Assembly (NCBI GenBank): GCA_964544865.1
Contig: CAZJDV010000071.1
Span: 1-13,433, forward strand
Direction of reading: 5' to 3'
DNA length: 13,433 nt
DNA from: CAZJDV01 sp964544865
Lineage (GTDB): Bacteria > Chloroflexota > Dehalococcoidia > Lucifugimonadales > CAJWER01
Shown: positions 1 through 7,590 of the stretch, one piece after another
How positions within the stretch are numbered: position 1 is the first letter of the stretch
Layout of the letters: each line of letters begins with the position of its first letter
Position numbers and translations under genes: made by a program
The notes under the pieces: model-generated
The model's database searches: none
What the model was told of the DNA's origin: nothing
Seen by the model: only the letters and a program-made list of their open reading frames with translations

Positions 1-2482
1 TAATGCGGCCCTTCGGGTCTGACATCAGACCTCTCATGCCCGCCATCTGTTTGATCTGCGCGATGTTTCCCTTGGCCCCCGACACAGTCATCAAATAGAT
101 CCCACCGTAGTTGCGCAGGTTCGTTTCAATGACTTTGGTCAGCTTATCGTTGGCCTCGGTCCAAATCTGGACCGTGTTGGTGTACCTCTCGTCCTCCGTG
201 ATGAGGCCGTCCATGTACTGCTGCTCGAGGAGTTCGGTCTGTCCCTCGGCGTAACTGACAATGTCCTTCTTTTCGTCCGATACCTCAATGTCGTTGATGG
301 CGATCGTGGTGCCGGACTGCGAGGCGTACCGGCAGCCAAAGTCCTTGATGGCGTCCAATACCTCCATCGTCCGCGCGTTCCCGAGCAGCCTGTAGCAGTC
401 GGCGGTGATATCCTTTAGAGTGCCCTTGTCCTGCTCGATGTTGTGGAAGCCCAGTTCGGGCGGGAGCACCTCATTGAATATGATCCTGCCGACGGTGGTC
501 TCCATCCACTCCGAGCCATTGTCCTTCGAGGTATGCCTTACCTTCACCAAGGCCCGCAGGCCGATGTTGCCCAGGTCATGGGCAAGCCTGGCGTCTTCGA
601 AGTTCGCGAAAATCCGGCCTGTTCCAATCGCGTTCTCATCGATCATCGTCATGTAGTAGCCACCGAAGGCGATGTCCAGGGTCGGTGCGATAATAGGTTC
701 GCCCGAGCTTGGCGACAGCATGTTGTACGGGCTCAGCATGACATTGTTGGCTTCCTGCACAGCGCCCCTGGAGAGAGGCACGTGCACCGCCATCTGGTCA
801 CCATCGAAGTCGGCGCCGAACGCGTTGCACACCAGAGGATGGAGCTGAATTGCGCCGCCCTCGACCAGTATTGGCTTGAATGCCTGGATCCCGAGGCGGT
901 GCAGGGTGGGCGCCCTGTTCAGCAACACCGGCCTCTCCTTTACCACTTCCTCAAGTATGTCCCACACCTCGGGTTGGGCCCGCTCGGCCAGTCTCTTGGC
1001 GCTCTTGATGTTGTGGGCGAAACCTCGCAGCACCAGCTGGTGCATCACGAAGGGCTTGAAGAGCTCCAGCGCCATTCTTCTGGGCAGGCCGCACTGGTGT
1101 AGCGCGAGCTTGGGCCCGACGACGATGACCGACCGGCCGCTGTAGTCGACCCGCTTGCCGAGCAGGTTCTGGCGAAAACGGCCCTGCTTGCCTCGCAGCA
1201 GGTCCGACAGGGACTTGAGCTTGTGATTGTGGCTGCCGGAGACGGGACGGCCCCTGCGGCCGTTGTCGATCAGCGCGTCGACCGCCTCCTGCAACATCCG
1301 CTTCTCGTTTCTCACGATGATCTCGGGCGCCTGGAGCTCCACGAGCCTCTTGAGGCGGTTGTTCCTGTTTATTACCCGGCGATACAGATCGTTGAGGTCG
1401 CTGGTGGCGAACCTGCCGCCGTCGAGCTGGACCATTGGTCGCAGCTCGGGGGGAAGGACCGGCAGCGTCGAGAGTATCATCCACTCAGGCTTATTGCCGC
1501 TCTTGCGAAGCGCCTCGGCTACTCTCAGCGTCTTTATGGCCTTTTTCCGCCGCTGGCCTGACGTGGACCTTATGTCTTTCTGCAGCTTGTCGCGCAGGGC
1601 CTCGAGATCAAGCTCCTTGAGTATCGTGAGGATGGCCTCGGCGCCCATTCCCGCCACGAACACCTCTGGGTAGTTCGCCTTGAGTTCCCGATAGTGGTTC
1701 TCTGTCAGCAGGTCGCCTAGTTTCAGGCTTTCCAGGTCGTCGATCTGCGACTCAGCCTCGCCCTCTAGCGCCGTCCTGTCCTCCTCCAGTTGGAGACCTA
1801 TCTTCTGGACCTCCGCAGACGAGGCCTGCTCGACTGGGGCCTCCTCCTCGGTGGCTTCCGCCTCATCGGCCGGCTCCTCCGTCTCGTTCGAAGGTGTTTG
1901 GGTGTCCTCGGACTCTGCGTCAATGCCTTCGCCGCCGTCCTTTGCCTGCGCCTCGGCGCCCAGCTCCTCGATCTTTTGCTTGGCCGCCTCCTCCAGTCTC
2001 TCGATCGCCACCTCCAGGTCACGTTCTAGCAGTTCGAGCGCCGCGCCGCGGAGCTTGTCATCTACCTCGGTAACCAGGTACTGGGCGAAGTAGATCACCC
2101 GGTCGAGGTTTCTGGGCGAGAGGTCCAGTAGCAGACCCAGCCTGCTGGGCGTTCCTTTTGACATCCAGATATGCGCCACGGGCGCCGCCAGCGCGATGTG
2201 GCCCATGCGCTCCCGGCGCACCTTCGCGCGAGCGACCTCCACCCCGCATCGGTCGCATATGACCCCTTTGTACCTGATCTTCTTGTACTTTCCGCAATAG
2301 CACTCCCAGTCCTTCGTAGGACCGAAGATGCGCTCGCAGAAAAGGCCATCCTTTTCCGGCCGCAGGGTGCGATAGTTTATCGTCTCTGGTTTTACGACCT
2401 CGCCGTAAGACCAAGTCTTGATCTGTTCTGGCGATGCCAGGGAGATACGGACCGCATTGAAGTCATTGCCGCTTTGGGCCAT
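1..2482 (-). CDS. rpoC: DNA-directed RNA polymerase subunit beta-prime (3' end outside window)
   Basis: Encodes the first 827 residues of RpoC, the catalytic clamp subunit of cytoplasmic RNA polymerase. The frame is open to the left edge, so the trigger loop and jaw are not visible. The N-terminal zinc site is present as C61, C63, C76 and C79. The Mg-binding active-site motif NADFDGD lies at residues 556-562, with D558, D560 and D562 holding the catalytic metal. The visible protein ends in the conserved AGMRGLM segment. Net of a slightly shorter N-terminus, the active site is about 107 residues further from the zinc site than in E. coli. The cause is an acidic, helix-rich insertion near residues 143-254. 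The start ATG at 2482 is supported by AGGAG six bases upstream (2489-2493). It lies 121 bp downstream of rpoB and is presumably cotranscribed with it. Identity is certain. Confidence 0.98.
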   Translation of the reverse strand, partial: MAQSGNDFNAVRISLASPEQIKTWSYGEVVKPETINYRTLRPEKDGLFCERIFGPTKDWECYCGKYKKIRYKGVICDRCGVEVARAKVRRERMGHIALAAPVAHIWMSKGTPSRLGLLLDLSPRNLDRVIYFAQYLVTEVDDKLRGAALELLERDLEVAIERLEEAAKQKIEELGAEAQAKDGGEGIDAESEDTQTPSNETEEPADEAEATEEEAPVEQASSAEVQKIGLQLEEDRTALEGEAESQIDDLESLKLGDLLTENHYRELKANYPEVFVAGMGAEAILTILKELDLEALRDKLQKDIRSTSGQRRKKAIKTLRVAEALRKSGNKPEWMILSTLPVLPPELRPMVQLDGGRFATSDLNDLYRRVINRNNRLKRLVELQAPEIIVRNEKRMLQEAVDALIDNGRRGRPVSGSHNHKLKSLSDLLRGKQGRFRQNLLGKRVDYSGRSVIVVGPKLALHQCGLPRRMALELFKPFVMHQLVLRGFAHNIKSAKRLAERAQPEVWDILEEVVKERPVLLNRAPTLHRLGIQAFKPILVEGGAIQLHPLVCNAFGADFDGDQMAVHVPLSRGAVQEANNVMLSPYNMLSPSSGEPIIAPTLDIAFGGYYMTMIDENAIGTGRIFANFEDARLAHDLGNIGLRALVKVRHTSKDNGSEWMETTVGRIIFNEVLPPELGFHNIEQDKGTLKDITADCYRLLGNARTMEVLDAIKDFGCRYASQSGTTIAINDIEVSDEKKDIVSYAEGQTELLEQQYMDGLITEDERYTNTVQIWTEANDKLTKVIETNLRNYGGIYLMTVSGAKGNIAQIKQMAGMRGLMSDPKGRI

Positions 2483-2603
2483 GGGTTACTCCTGGTAAGC
2501 GCGTCGTCTTCTTGATACTCTTTGGGATGCTATGTCCATGTCCAGGCGCCCGATCCTCGCTGGTTGGGGACCTACGCTTCAGGTGCACGGCGCCGCGATG
2601 GGT

Positions 2604-5600
2604 CTACGCGTCGCCGCTGGTGGATTCCTCCGCCGCCGCTTCGGCGGCCACCTTGTCCGGTGCCGTTTCTGCCTCCACGTCCTCGGCTTCCGCGTTCGTT
2701 TCCTGGCCGGCGTCATCCTCCTGCACACCGGCCTCCGCTGCCTCCACACCGGTCTCCCCCGCGAGGGCCTCCAGAGTTGGAATATCCTCCAGGGCCTCGA
2801 GAGACGGCTCGCCTTCCGTCAGAGAAGCGTCCGTATCATCCGTAAGGGCCAGAGGCTCCGGCTCCTCGTGGAGCAGCTCCATCGAGAGCCCCAGGCTCTG
2901 AAGCTCCTTGAGCAGGACATGGAAGGACTCGGGGATGCCCGGTTGGATGACGTCCTCGCCCTTGACGATCGCCTCGTATGTCTTCACGCGCCCCACGACG
3001 TCGTCGGACTTGACGGTAAGCATCTCCTGGAGGTTATAGGCCGCGCCGTAGGCCTCCAGCGCCCACACCTCCATCTCGCCGAAGCGCTGGCCTCCGAACT
3101 GGGCCTTGCCTCCAAGAGGCTGCTGCGTTATCAGCGAGTACGGGCCGGTGGAGCGGGCGTGGATCTTGTCCTCGACCAGGTGGATCAGCTTCATCATGTA
3201 GATATAGCCGACGGTAATCGGCTGGTCGTACGGCTCGCCCGTTCGACCGTCGTACAGGACCGATTTGCCCAGGATCGGCGCCGCAATTTGCTTCTCCCGG
3301 TCGAGCTTTAAGGCTTCAGTTTTCATTTCCTCTACCGTGAGGTCGGAGACATCCCTGCCGATTTCCTCTTTGAACCATATCTCGAGGCTGGCCTTGCGGG
3401 CCTCGCCCGATGCGGTGTCACCGATAACCTTGTCGAAATCATAGCCACGCTGCTCCAGCCATCTCCGAGCAATAGCCAGGTTGATTCGGGAATTGTTGCC
3501 CTCGTCCAGCGGCTTGGGATCGACGGCCCCGGACTTCTCGATAATCCACGATTGGCCCAGTGCGTCCTCAATGGCATCGTCACGAGCGCCGTCGAACACA
3601 GGGGTCACAGCCTTGAATCCAAGGGCGTGCGCCGCCTGTCCGAGATGGGTCTCCAGGACCTGGCCCAGATTCATCCTGGATGGGACGCCGATCGGGTTCA
3701 GGATAATGTCCACGGGAGTGCCGTCGGCGAGGAAGGGCAGGTCCTCCTCCGGCAGTATTCGCGCAATGACCCCCTTGTTGCCATGCCGCCCAGCCATCTT
3801 GTCGCCTTCCGCGACCTTGCGCGTCTGGGCGATCCAGAGCCGCACAAGTTTGCTGACTCCGGGTGACAGATCGTCGGCGTTCACCTTGCTCAGCACCTTG
3901 ACGGCGATGACCTTTCCGCGCTCGCCGTGGGGGACACGGAGCGAGGTGTCTTTCACATCCCTCGCCTTCTCGCCGAATATGGCCCGGAGAAGCTTCTCTT
4001 CGGCGCTCAACTCCGTTTCACCTTTAGGGGTTATCTTGCCGACGAGGATGTCGCCAGGGCCGATCTCGGCCCCGACCCGGATGACTCCCTCTTCGTCCAG
4101 ATCGCGCAGGCTCTCCTCGCCCACGTTGGGGATGTCACGTGTGACCTCTTCCGGACCGAGTTTGGTGTCTCTCGCCTCTACCTCGTGTTTCTCGATGTGG
4201 ATGGAAGTGAAGCGGTCCTCCTTGACGAGCCTCTCGTTGATGATTATCGCGTCCTCGAAGTTGTAGCCTTCCCAGCTCATGAACGCCACGAGGGTGTTCT
4301 GGCCCAGGGCCAGGTCGCCCTCGTCCGTGGACGAGCTGTCGGCGACTATGTCGCCGACGGCCACCACGTCGCCGAATCGCACCGCGGTACGCTGGTTGAT
4401 GCAGGTGCCCTGGTTGCTTCTGACGAACTTCCGGAGCCGGTATATGGACTCTTCGCCCTCCGGTGTGATGATAACGATCCGGTCTCCCGACGCCTCGGTA
4501 ACGACGCCGTCTACCTTCGACAGCACCACCTGGCCGCTGTCTCTGGCCACCTTGTTCTCCATGCCAGTCCCAACTAACGGCGACTGAGGGCGCAAAAGCG
4601 GGACCGCCTGGCGCTGCATGTTCGATCCCATGAGGGCGCGGTTGGCATCGTCGTGCTCGAGGAACGGTATCAGGGACGTGGAGACACTCACGAGCTGCAT
4701 GGGTGATACGTCCACGTAGCTTATGTTCTCAGGCGGCTCCTTCGTTACGTCCTCACCTTTCCGCGTCTCGATCCGCTCTTCCATGAACTGTCCGTGTTCG
4801 TCCAGTAACGCGGTCGCCTGGGCGATGTGCACGTGGTCCTCGACGTCCGCCGCGAGGTACTCGACGTCCTTCGGGTCAGAGGAGACGTAGGGTCGAACCT
4901 TGAGTGTCCGCTCCGGCAGCCGGGCGATCCGGGTCCGAATACCTTTGGATACCACGCCGCCTTCGTTGAGGATGCTCTTATTATCGGCGCCGACCACGGT
5001 CTCAGCGATGGTCCGGCCAACCAGATCGAGGTCGGTGCTCTGGATTTCGGACAGCACTCTCCGGTATGGGGTTTCGAGGAAACCGTACTCGTTGGTGCGG
5101 GCGTATGTCGCCAGCGATCCCAGCAGGCCGATGTTCGGCCCCTCCGGGGTCTCGATGGGGCAGATGCGTCCGTAGTGCGAGTGGTGGACGTCGCGAACAT
5201 CGAATCCGGCGCGCTCACGGGAGAGACCGCCGGGGCCCAGGGCCGACAGCCGGCGCTTGTGCGTCAGCTCGTCCAACGGATTGGTCTGCTGCATGAATTG
5301 AGATAGCTGCGAGCCGCCGAAGAATTCCCTGACGGCGGCCACTACCGGTCTTATGTTGATCAGGGCGGCCGGCGTGGTAGTCGTCGGGTCCATCTGGGTT
5401 GTCATTCGCTCCTTAATTACCCGTTCCATCCGGAGCATCCCGACTCGGACCTGGTTCTGGATCAGCTCACCCACCGCGCGCACCCGGCGGTTGCCAAGAT
5501 GGTCGATGTCGTCACTGCTCTGGACCCCGTTGTTGATTTCGATCATTACCCGAAGCAGCGTGACGATGTCATCCGGTGAAAGGGTGCGGTGTTCGAGGCC

Positions 5601-6494
5601 TACGTCCTTTCCCAGCCTCCCGTTCAGCTTGTAGCGGCCGAACCGGCCGAGATCGTACCTCCTCGCATTGAAGAACAAGTTCTCCAGCAGCTTCTTGGCG
5701 TTGTCCGCGCTGGGAGGCTCACCGGGGCGAAGCCGGCGGTAGAACTCCAGCAGGGCTTCCTCGTAGCTGTCGACCGTCGTGTCTTTCTCGATGGTCGTCT
5801 TCATGAACGGATGATCGAGGTTCGTGTCTACGTCCTCGAATAGCTCGAGAATTTCTTTGTTCGTGGTGAATCCCATCGCTCTGAGCAGCAAGCTGACGGG
5901 ACTCTTGCGCTTGCGGTCGACCTTTACGGTGATAACGTCCTTGTTGCTGGTCTCGAATTCCATCCAGGCGCCACGATTGGGGATGAGCTTCGCGGATGTG
6001 AGCGTCCGTCCGGTCGTGGGATCGCGTTTTGATTCGAAGTAGACGCCTGGCGATCGCACGAGCTGGCTGACCACCACTCGCTCGGCGCCGTTGATGATAA
6101 ACGTGCCGGAGGTGGTCATGATCGGGACATCCCCGACGAACAGGTCCTGGATCTTTCTCTCGCCCTGGGCTGGCCCGGCTGCCTTGGTATGGAGCTCTAC
6201 CGCCACGTGAAGGGCCGCGGAGAACGTGATCTCTTTCTCCCTGCATTCCTCCTCGGTGACCTCGGGCTCTTCAAAGCGATGCTCGAGAAAGCTCAACTCG
6301 AATCGGCCTCCCGGGTAGTCCTCTATAGGGGAGATCTCTTCAAGCAGCTCCCTTAGGCCGCTGGTCTTGAACCACTCGAAAGAGTCGATCTGGGCCTGGA
6401 TCAGATTCGGTATTTCGAGAACGCCTTGTATTTGAGAATACTCGTGTCGGTTCGAGCCGGAGCCGTTGACTGCTTTGACAGCGGAAAGTGCCAT
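2604..6494 (-). CDS. rpoB: DNA-directed RNA polymerase subunit beta
   Basis: Encodes RpoB, 1296 residues, which forms the catalytic centre with RpoC. The rifampicin region SQLSQFM...THKRRLSALGPGG spans about 395-423, and PIETPEGPNIGL follows. GDKMAGRHGNKG at 897-908 carries the lysines equivalent to E. coli K1065 and K1073. The end of the conserved core is PESFHVLLKELQSLG. It lacks the two large proteobacterial insertions. It has two others of its own: about 488-541 and about 980-1070. An acidic tail covers 1210-1296 (29 Asp/Glu, one Lys, no Arg). The chosen start gives MALSAVKAVNGSGSNRHEYS, with AGGAG 11 bases upstream; a longer in-frame start at 6614 adds 40 residues unlike any RpoB N-terminus. 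The rifampicin-pocket positions equivalent to E. coli D516 and S522 are Gln402 and Asp408. The gene probably has its own promoter at 6646-6674. Confidence 0.98.
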   Translation of the reverse strand: MALSAVKAVNGSGSNRHEYSQIQGVLEIPNLIQAQIDSFEWFKTSGLRELLEEISPIEDYPGGRFELSFLEHRFEEPEVTEEECREKEITFSAALHVAVELHTKAAGPAQGERKIQDLFVGDVPIMTTSGTFIINGAERVVVSQLVRSPGVYFESKRDPTTGRTLTSAKLIPNRGAWMEFETSNKDVITVKVDRKRKSPVSLLLRAMGFTTNKEILELFEDVDTNLDHPFMKTTIEKDTTVDSYEEALLEFYRRLRPGEPPSADNAKKLLENLFFNARRYDLGRFGRYKLNGRLGKDVGLEHRTLSPDDIVTLLRVMIEINNGVQSSDDIDHLGNRRVRAVGELIQNQVRVGMLRMERVIKERMTTQMDPTTTTPAALINIRPVVAAVREFFGGSQLSQFMQQTNPLDELTHKRRLSALGPGGLSRERAGFDVRDVHHSHYGRICPIETPEGPNIGLLGSLATYARTNEYGFLETPYRRVLSEIQSTDLDLVGRTIAETVVGADNKSILNEGGVVSKGIRTRIARLPERTLKVRPYVSSDPKDVEYLAADVEDHVHIAQATALLDEHGQFMEERIETRKGEDVTKEPPENISYVDVSPMQLVSVSTSLIPFLEHDDANRALMGSNMQRQAVPLLRPQSPLVGTGMENKVARDSGQVVLSKVDGVVTEASGDRIVIITPEGEESIYRLRKFVRSNQGTCINQRTAVRFGDVVAVGDIVADSSSTDEGDLALGQNTLVAFMSWEGYNFEDAIIINERLVKEDRFTSIHIEKHEVEARDTKLGPEEVTRDIPNVGEESLRDLDEEGVIRVGAEIGPGDILVGKITPKGETELSAEEKLLRAIFGEKARDVKDTSLRVPHGERGKVIAVKVLSKVNADDLSPGVSKLVRLWIAQTRKVAEGDKMAGRHGNKGVIARILPEEDLPFLADGTPVDIILNPIGVPSRMNLGQVLETHLGQAAHALGFKAVTPVFDGARDDAIEDALGQSWIIEKSGAVDPKPLDEGNNSRINLAIARRWLEQRGYDFDKVIGDTASGEARKASLEIWFKEEIGRDVSDLTVEEMKTEALKLDREKQIAAPILGKSVLYDGRTGEPYDQPITVGYIYMMKLIHLVEDKIHARSTGPYSLITQQPLGGKAQFGGQRFGEMEVWALEAYGAAYNLQEMLTVKSDDVVGRVKTYEAIVKGEDVIQPGIPESFHVLLKELQSLGLSMELLHEEPEPLALTDDTDASLTEGEPSLEALEDIPTLEALAGETGVEAAEAGVQEDDAGQETNAEAEDVEAETAPDKVAAEAAAEESTSGDA

Positions 6495-6505
6495 ACGTTG
6501 TTGTA

Positions 6506-6510
6506 CTCCT
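6506..6510 (-). promoter_or_regulatory. rpoB ribosome binding site
   Basis: On the minus strand this reads AGGAG, 11 bases before the ATG at 6494. It decides the start: the upstream in-frame start at 6614 would place this site inside the coding region and add a non-conserved N-terminal extension. Confidence 0.7.
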
Positions 6511-6645
6511 GGAGGGCAAGCAGTATATTCGCCGCGTGAAGTCGTGATGCTACGAAACGGGACGCAGAAAATGACCGTGGGGTACCGAGGTCTAGAACTC
6601 ACGGAAAAACGCATAAAGGGGCAGAGGGCGCATCCTCACGTGCCT

Positions 6646-6674
6646 ACCGTACCATCCAATCGCCAGGATGTCAA
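6646..6674 (-). promoter_or_regulatory. Candidate sigma-70-type promoter for rpoBC
   Basis: The minus strand has a perfect -35 hexamer TTGACA (6674-6669), a 17-base spacer, and a -10 hexamer TACGGT (6651-6646) that keeps the first, second and last consensus bases. Transcription would start near 6639, giving a leader of about 145 nt before rpoB. The perfect -35 box, the ideal spacing and the position ahead of an operon with no upstream ribosomal genes make this plausible. The -10 box is weak, at 3 of 6. Confidence 0.5.
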
Positions 6675-6843
6675 TACTCGGATTTTCGGGGCGGGGCCGA
6701 TGCAAGGCCAGTTTTAGCTATTCCCCGTATGGATCGACCGGTTCATCGAGCCACCGCTAGGCGATGTCGCACCGAAGACGTGGATGCCTCTGAGAACGTT
6801 TTGGCGGCGCTGACTCGACGCCGGCCTCCCCTCCCGGGGGATA

Positions 6844-7590
6844 CTATTGGCAGACCGCTCCGGTCTCGAGCGCCATTCCCAGAAATTGCACGCGGTCTCC
6901 CTCGGCCAGGCCGTATTCCGCGGCCTCACCGGCGTTGATCTCGAGCACATGGGCGGCCGGCGAGTCGGTGCTGTATCTGGGCAGCTCGGAATCCGCGATG
7001 TCCTTGGGTGGCGCGGGCACATCCGCGTCGATCTGGGCGACCACGCAATCCTGCGAGATCCAGACCAGGTCCAGCGAAAACCTCATGCCCTTCATCCAGA
7101 TGGTCGGGGCGACACCCATGCTGGACATGAAAAGCATGCCGCTACCGGGATCGAGGCTGTCCCGCATCGAGAGTCCTTTGGTCCGTTCAGCCGGGGTCAG
7201 GGCGAGCTCGGTCGCGAACATGTCGCCGCCGATTACGATAACACGTCCCATTCCAATTCCCGGTCCCATTCCTGGGGGCCCTACGTCCGCCACTGACGAC
7301 GTGCTAACGGTGAGGGTGTTCGACGGAGCCGGTCGCGGGGACGGCTCCGGTGAGGGTGTGGCCGTCGGCGTCGGCACGCTCGTTGCCGTCGGACTTGGCG
7401 TCGGGGTCGAGGGCTGTGGGGTTGGGGAGGGTGCCCGCACGATGACCACCGCGGTCGGCGCAGGGGGCGCGGTGGCGTCAGGGTCCAGGGTCGGGCGGTT
7501 TGTGGTCGTGTCCACGGCGCATCCGGCCACAAATAGGAGCGCGAGTAAAGCAGAGGGAGCATAACGCCCTCGGAGACCCAGCATCCTCAT
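6844..7590 (-). CDS. DUF192 (UPF0127) family lipoprotein
   Basis: A 248-residue predicted lipoprotein. Residues 1-23 form a signal peptide with a lipobox VAGC ending at C24, so the mature protein should be lipid-anchored outside the cytoplasmic membrane. Residues about 41-90 are a Pro/Thr/Ser-rich spacer. Residues about 122-240 match the DUF192 pattern: a GL-S-MRDSL block (139-146), GMLFM (151-155), WMKGM followed by a LDLVWI strand (165-178), and VLEINAG with a following YGL (215-228). The molecular function of DUF192 proteins is not established. The ATG overlaps the mutS2 stop as ATGA, so translation is probably coupled to mutS2; no clear ribosome binding site lies at normal distance. A second ATG two codons later (7584) is possible. 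No functional link between this protein and MutS2 is evident. Confidence 0.88.
   Translation of the reverse strand: MRMLGLRGRYAPSALLALLFVAGCAVDTTTNRPTLDPDATAPPAPTAVVIVRAPSPTPQPSTPTPSPTATSVPTPTATPSPEPSPRPAPSNTLTVSTSSVADVGPPGMGPGIGMGRVIVIGGDMFATELALTPAERTKGLSMRDSLDPGSGMLFMSSMGVAPTIWMKGMRFSLDLVWISQDCVVAQIDADVPAPPKDIADSELPRYSTDSPAAHVLEINAGEAAEYGLAEGDRVQFLGMALETGAVCQ

Larger units (their letters stand above)
6495..6843. other. Intergenic region between the DUF192 gene and rpoB
   Basis: These 349 bp hold no credible gene. Open frames on either strand are short and resemble no family. On the minus strand it contains a TTGACA/TACGGT promoter candidate (6646-6674) and then a leader of about 145 nt leading to the rpoB ribosome binding site. 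Just after the DUF192 stop codon a 5-bp stem (6827-6831 with 6837-6841) can form, but no T-run follows, so it is not a convincing intrinsic terminator. No ribosomal protein gene or recognisable riboswitch is seen. Confidence 0.6.

Noticed and set aside
6522..6527. TATACT on the minus strand close to rpoB as a second -10 box.
   Set aside because: No -35 box or extended TG at the right distance; it remains a chance match.
6495..6614. A 40-residue N-terminal extension of RpoB from a start at 6614.
   Set aside because: It matches no RpoB N-terminus, while the ATG at 6494 has a ribosome binding site and begins the expected sequence. The extension would also swallow most of the leader.
6827..6841. 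Stem TCCCC/GGGGA just after the DUF192 stop codon, as a possible terminator.
   Set aside because: Only 5 bp and no T-run on either strand.
7321..7470. Low-complexity repeat-like DNA in the DUF192 gene.
   Set aside because: It encodes an ordinary Pro/Thr/Ser-rich linker after a lipoprotein signal, common in this kind of exported protein, and is not a separate repeat element.
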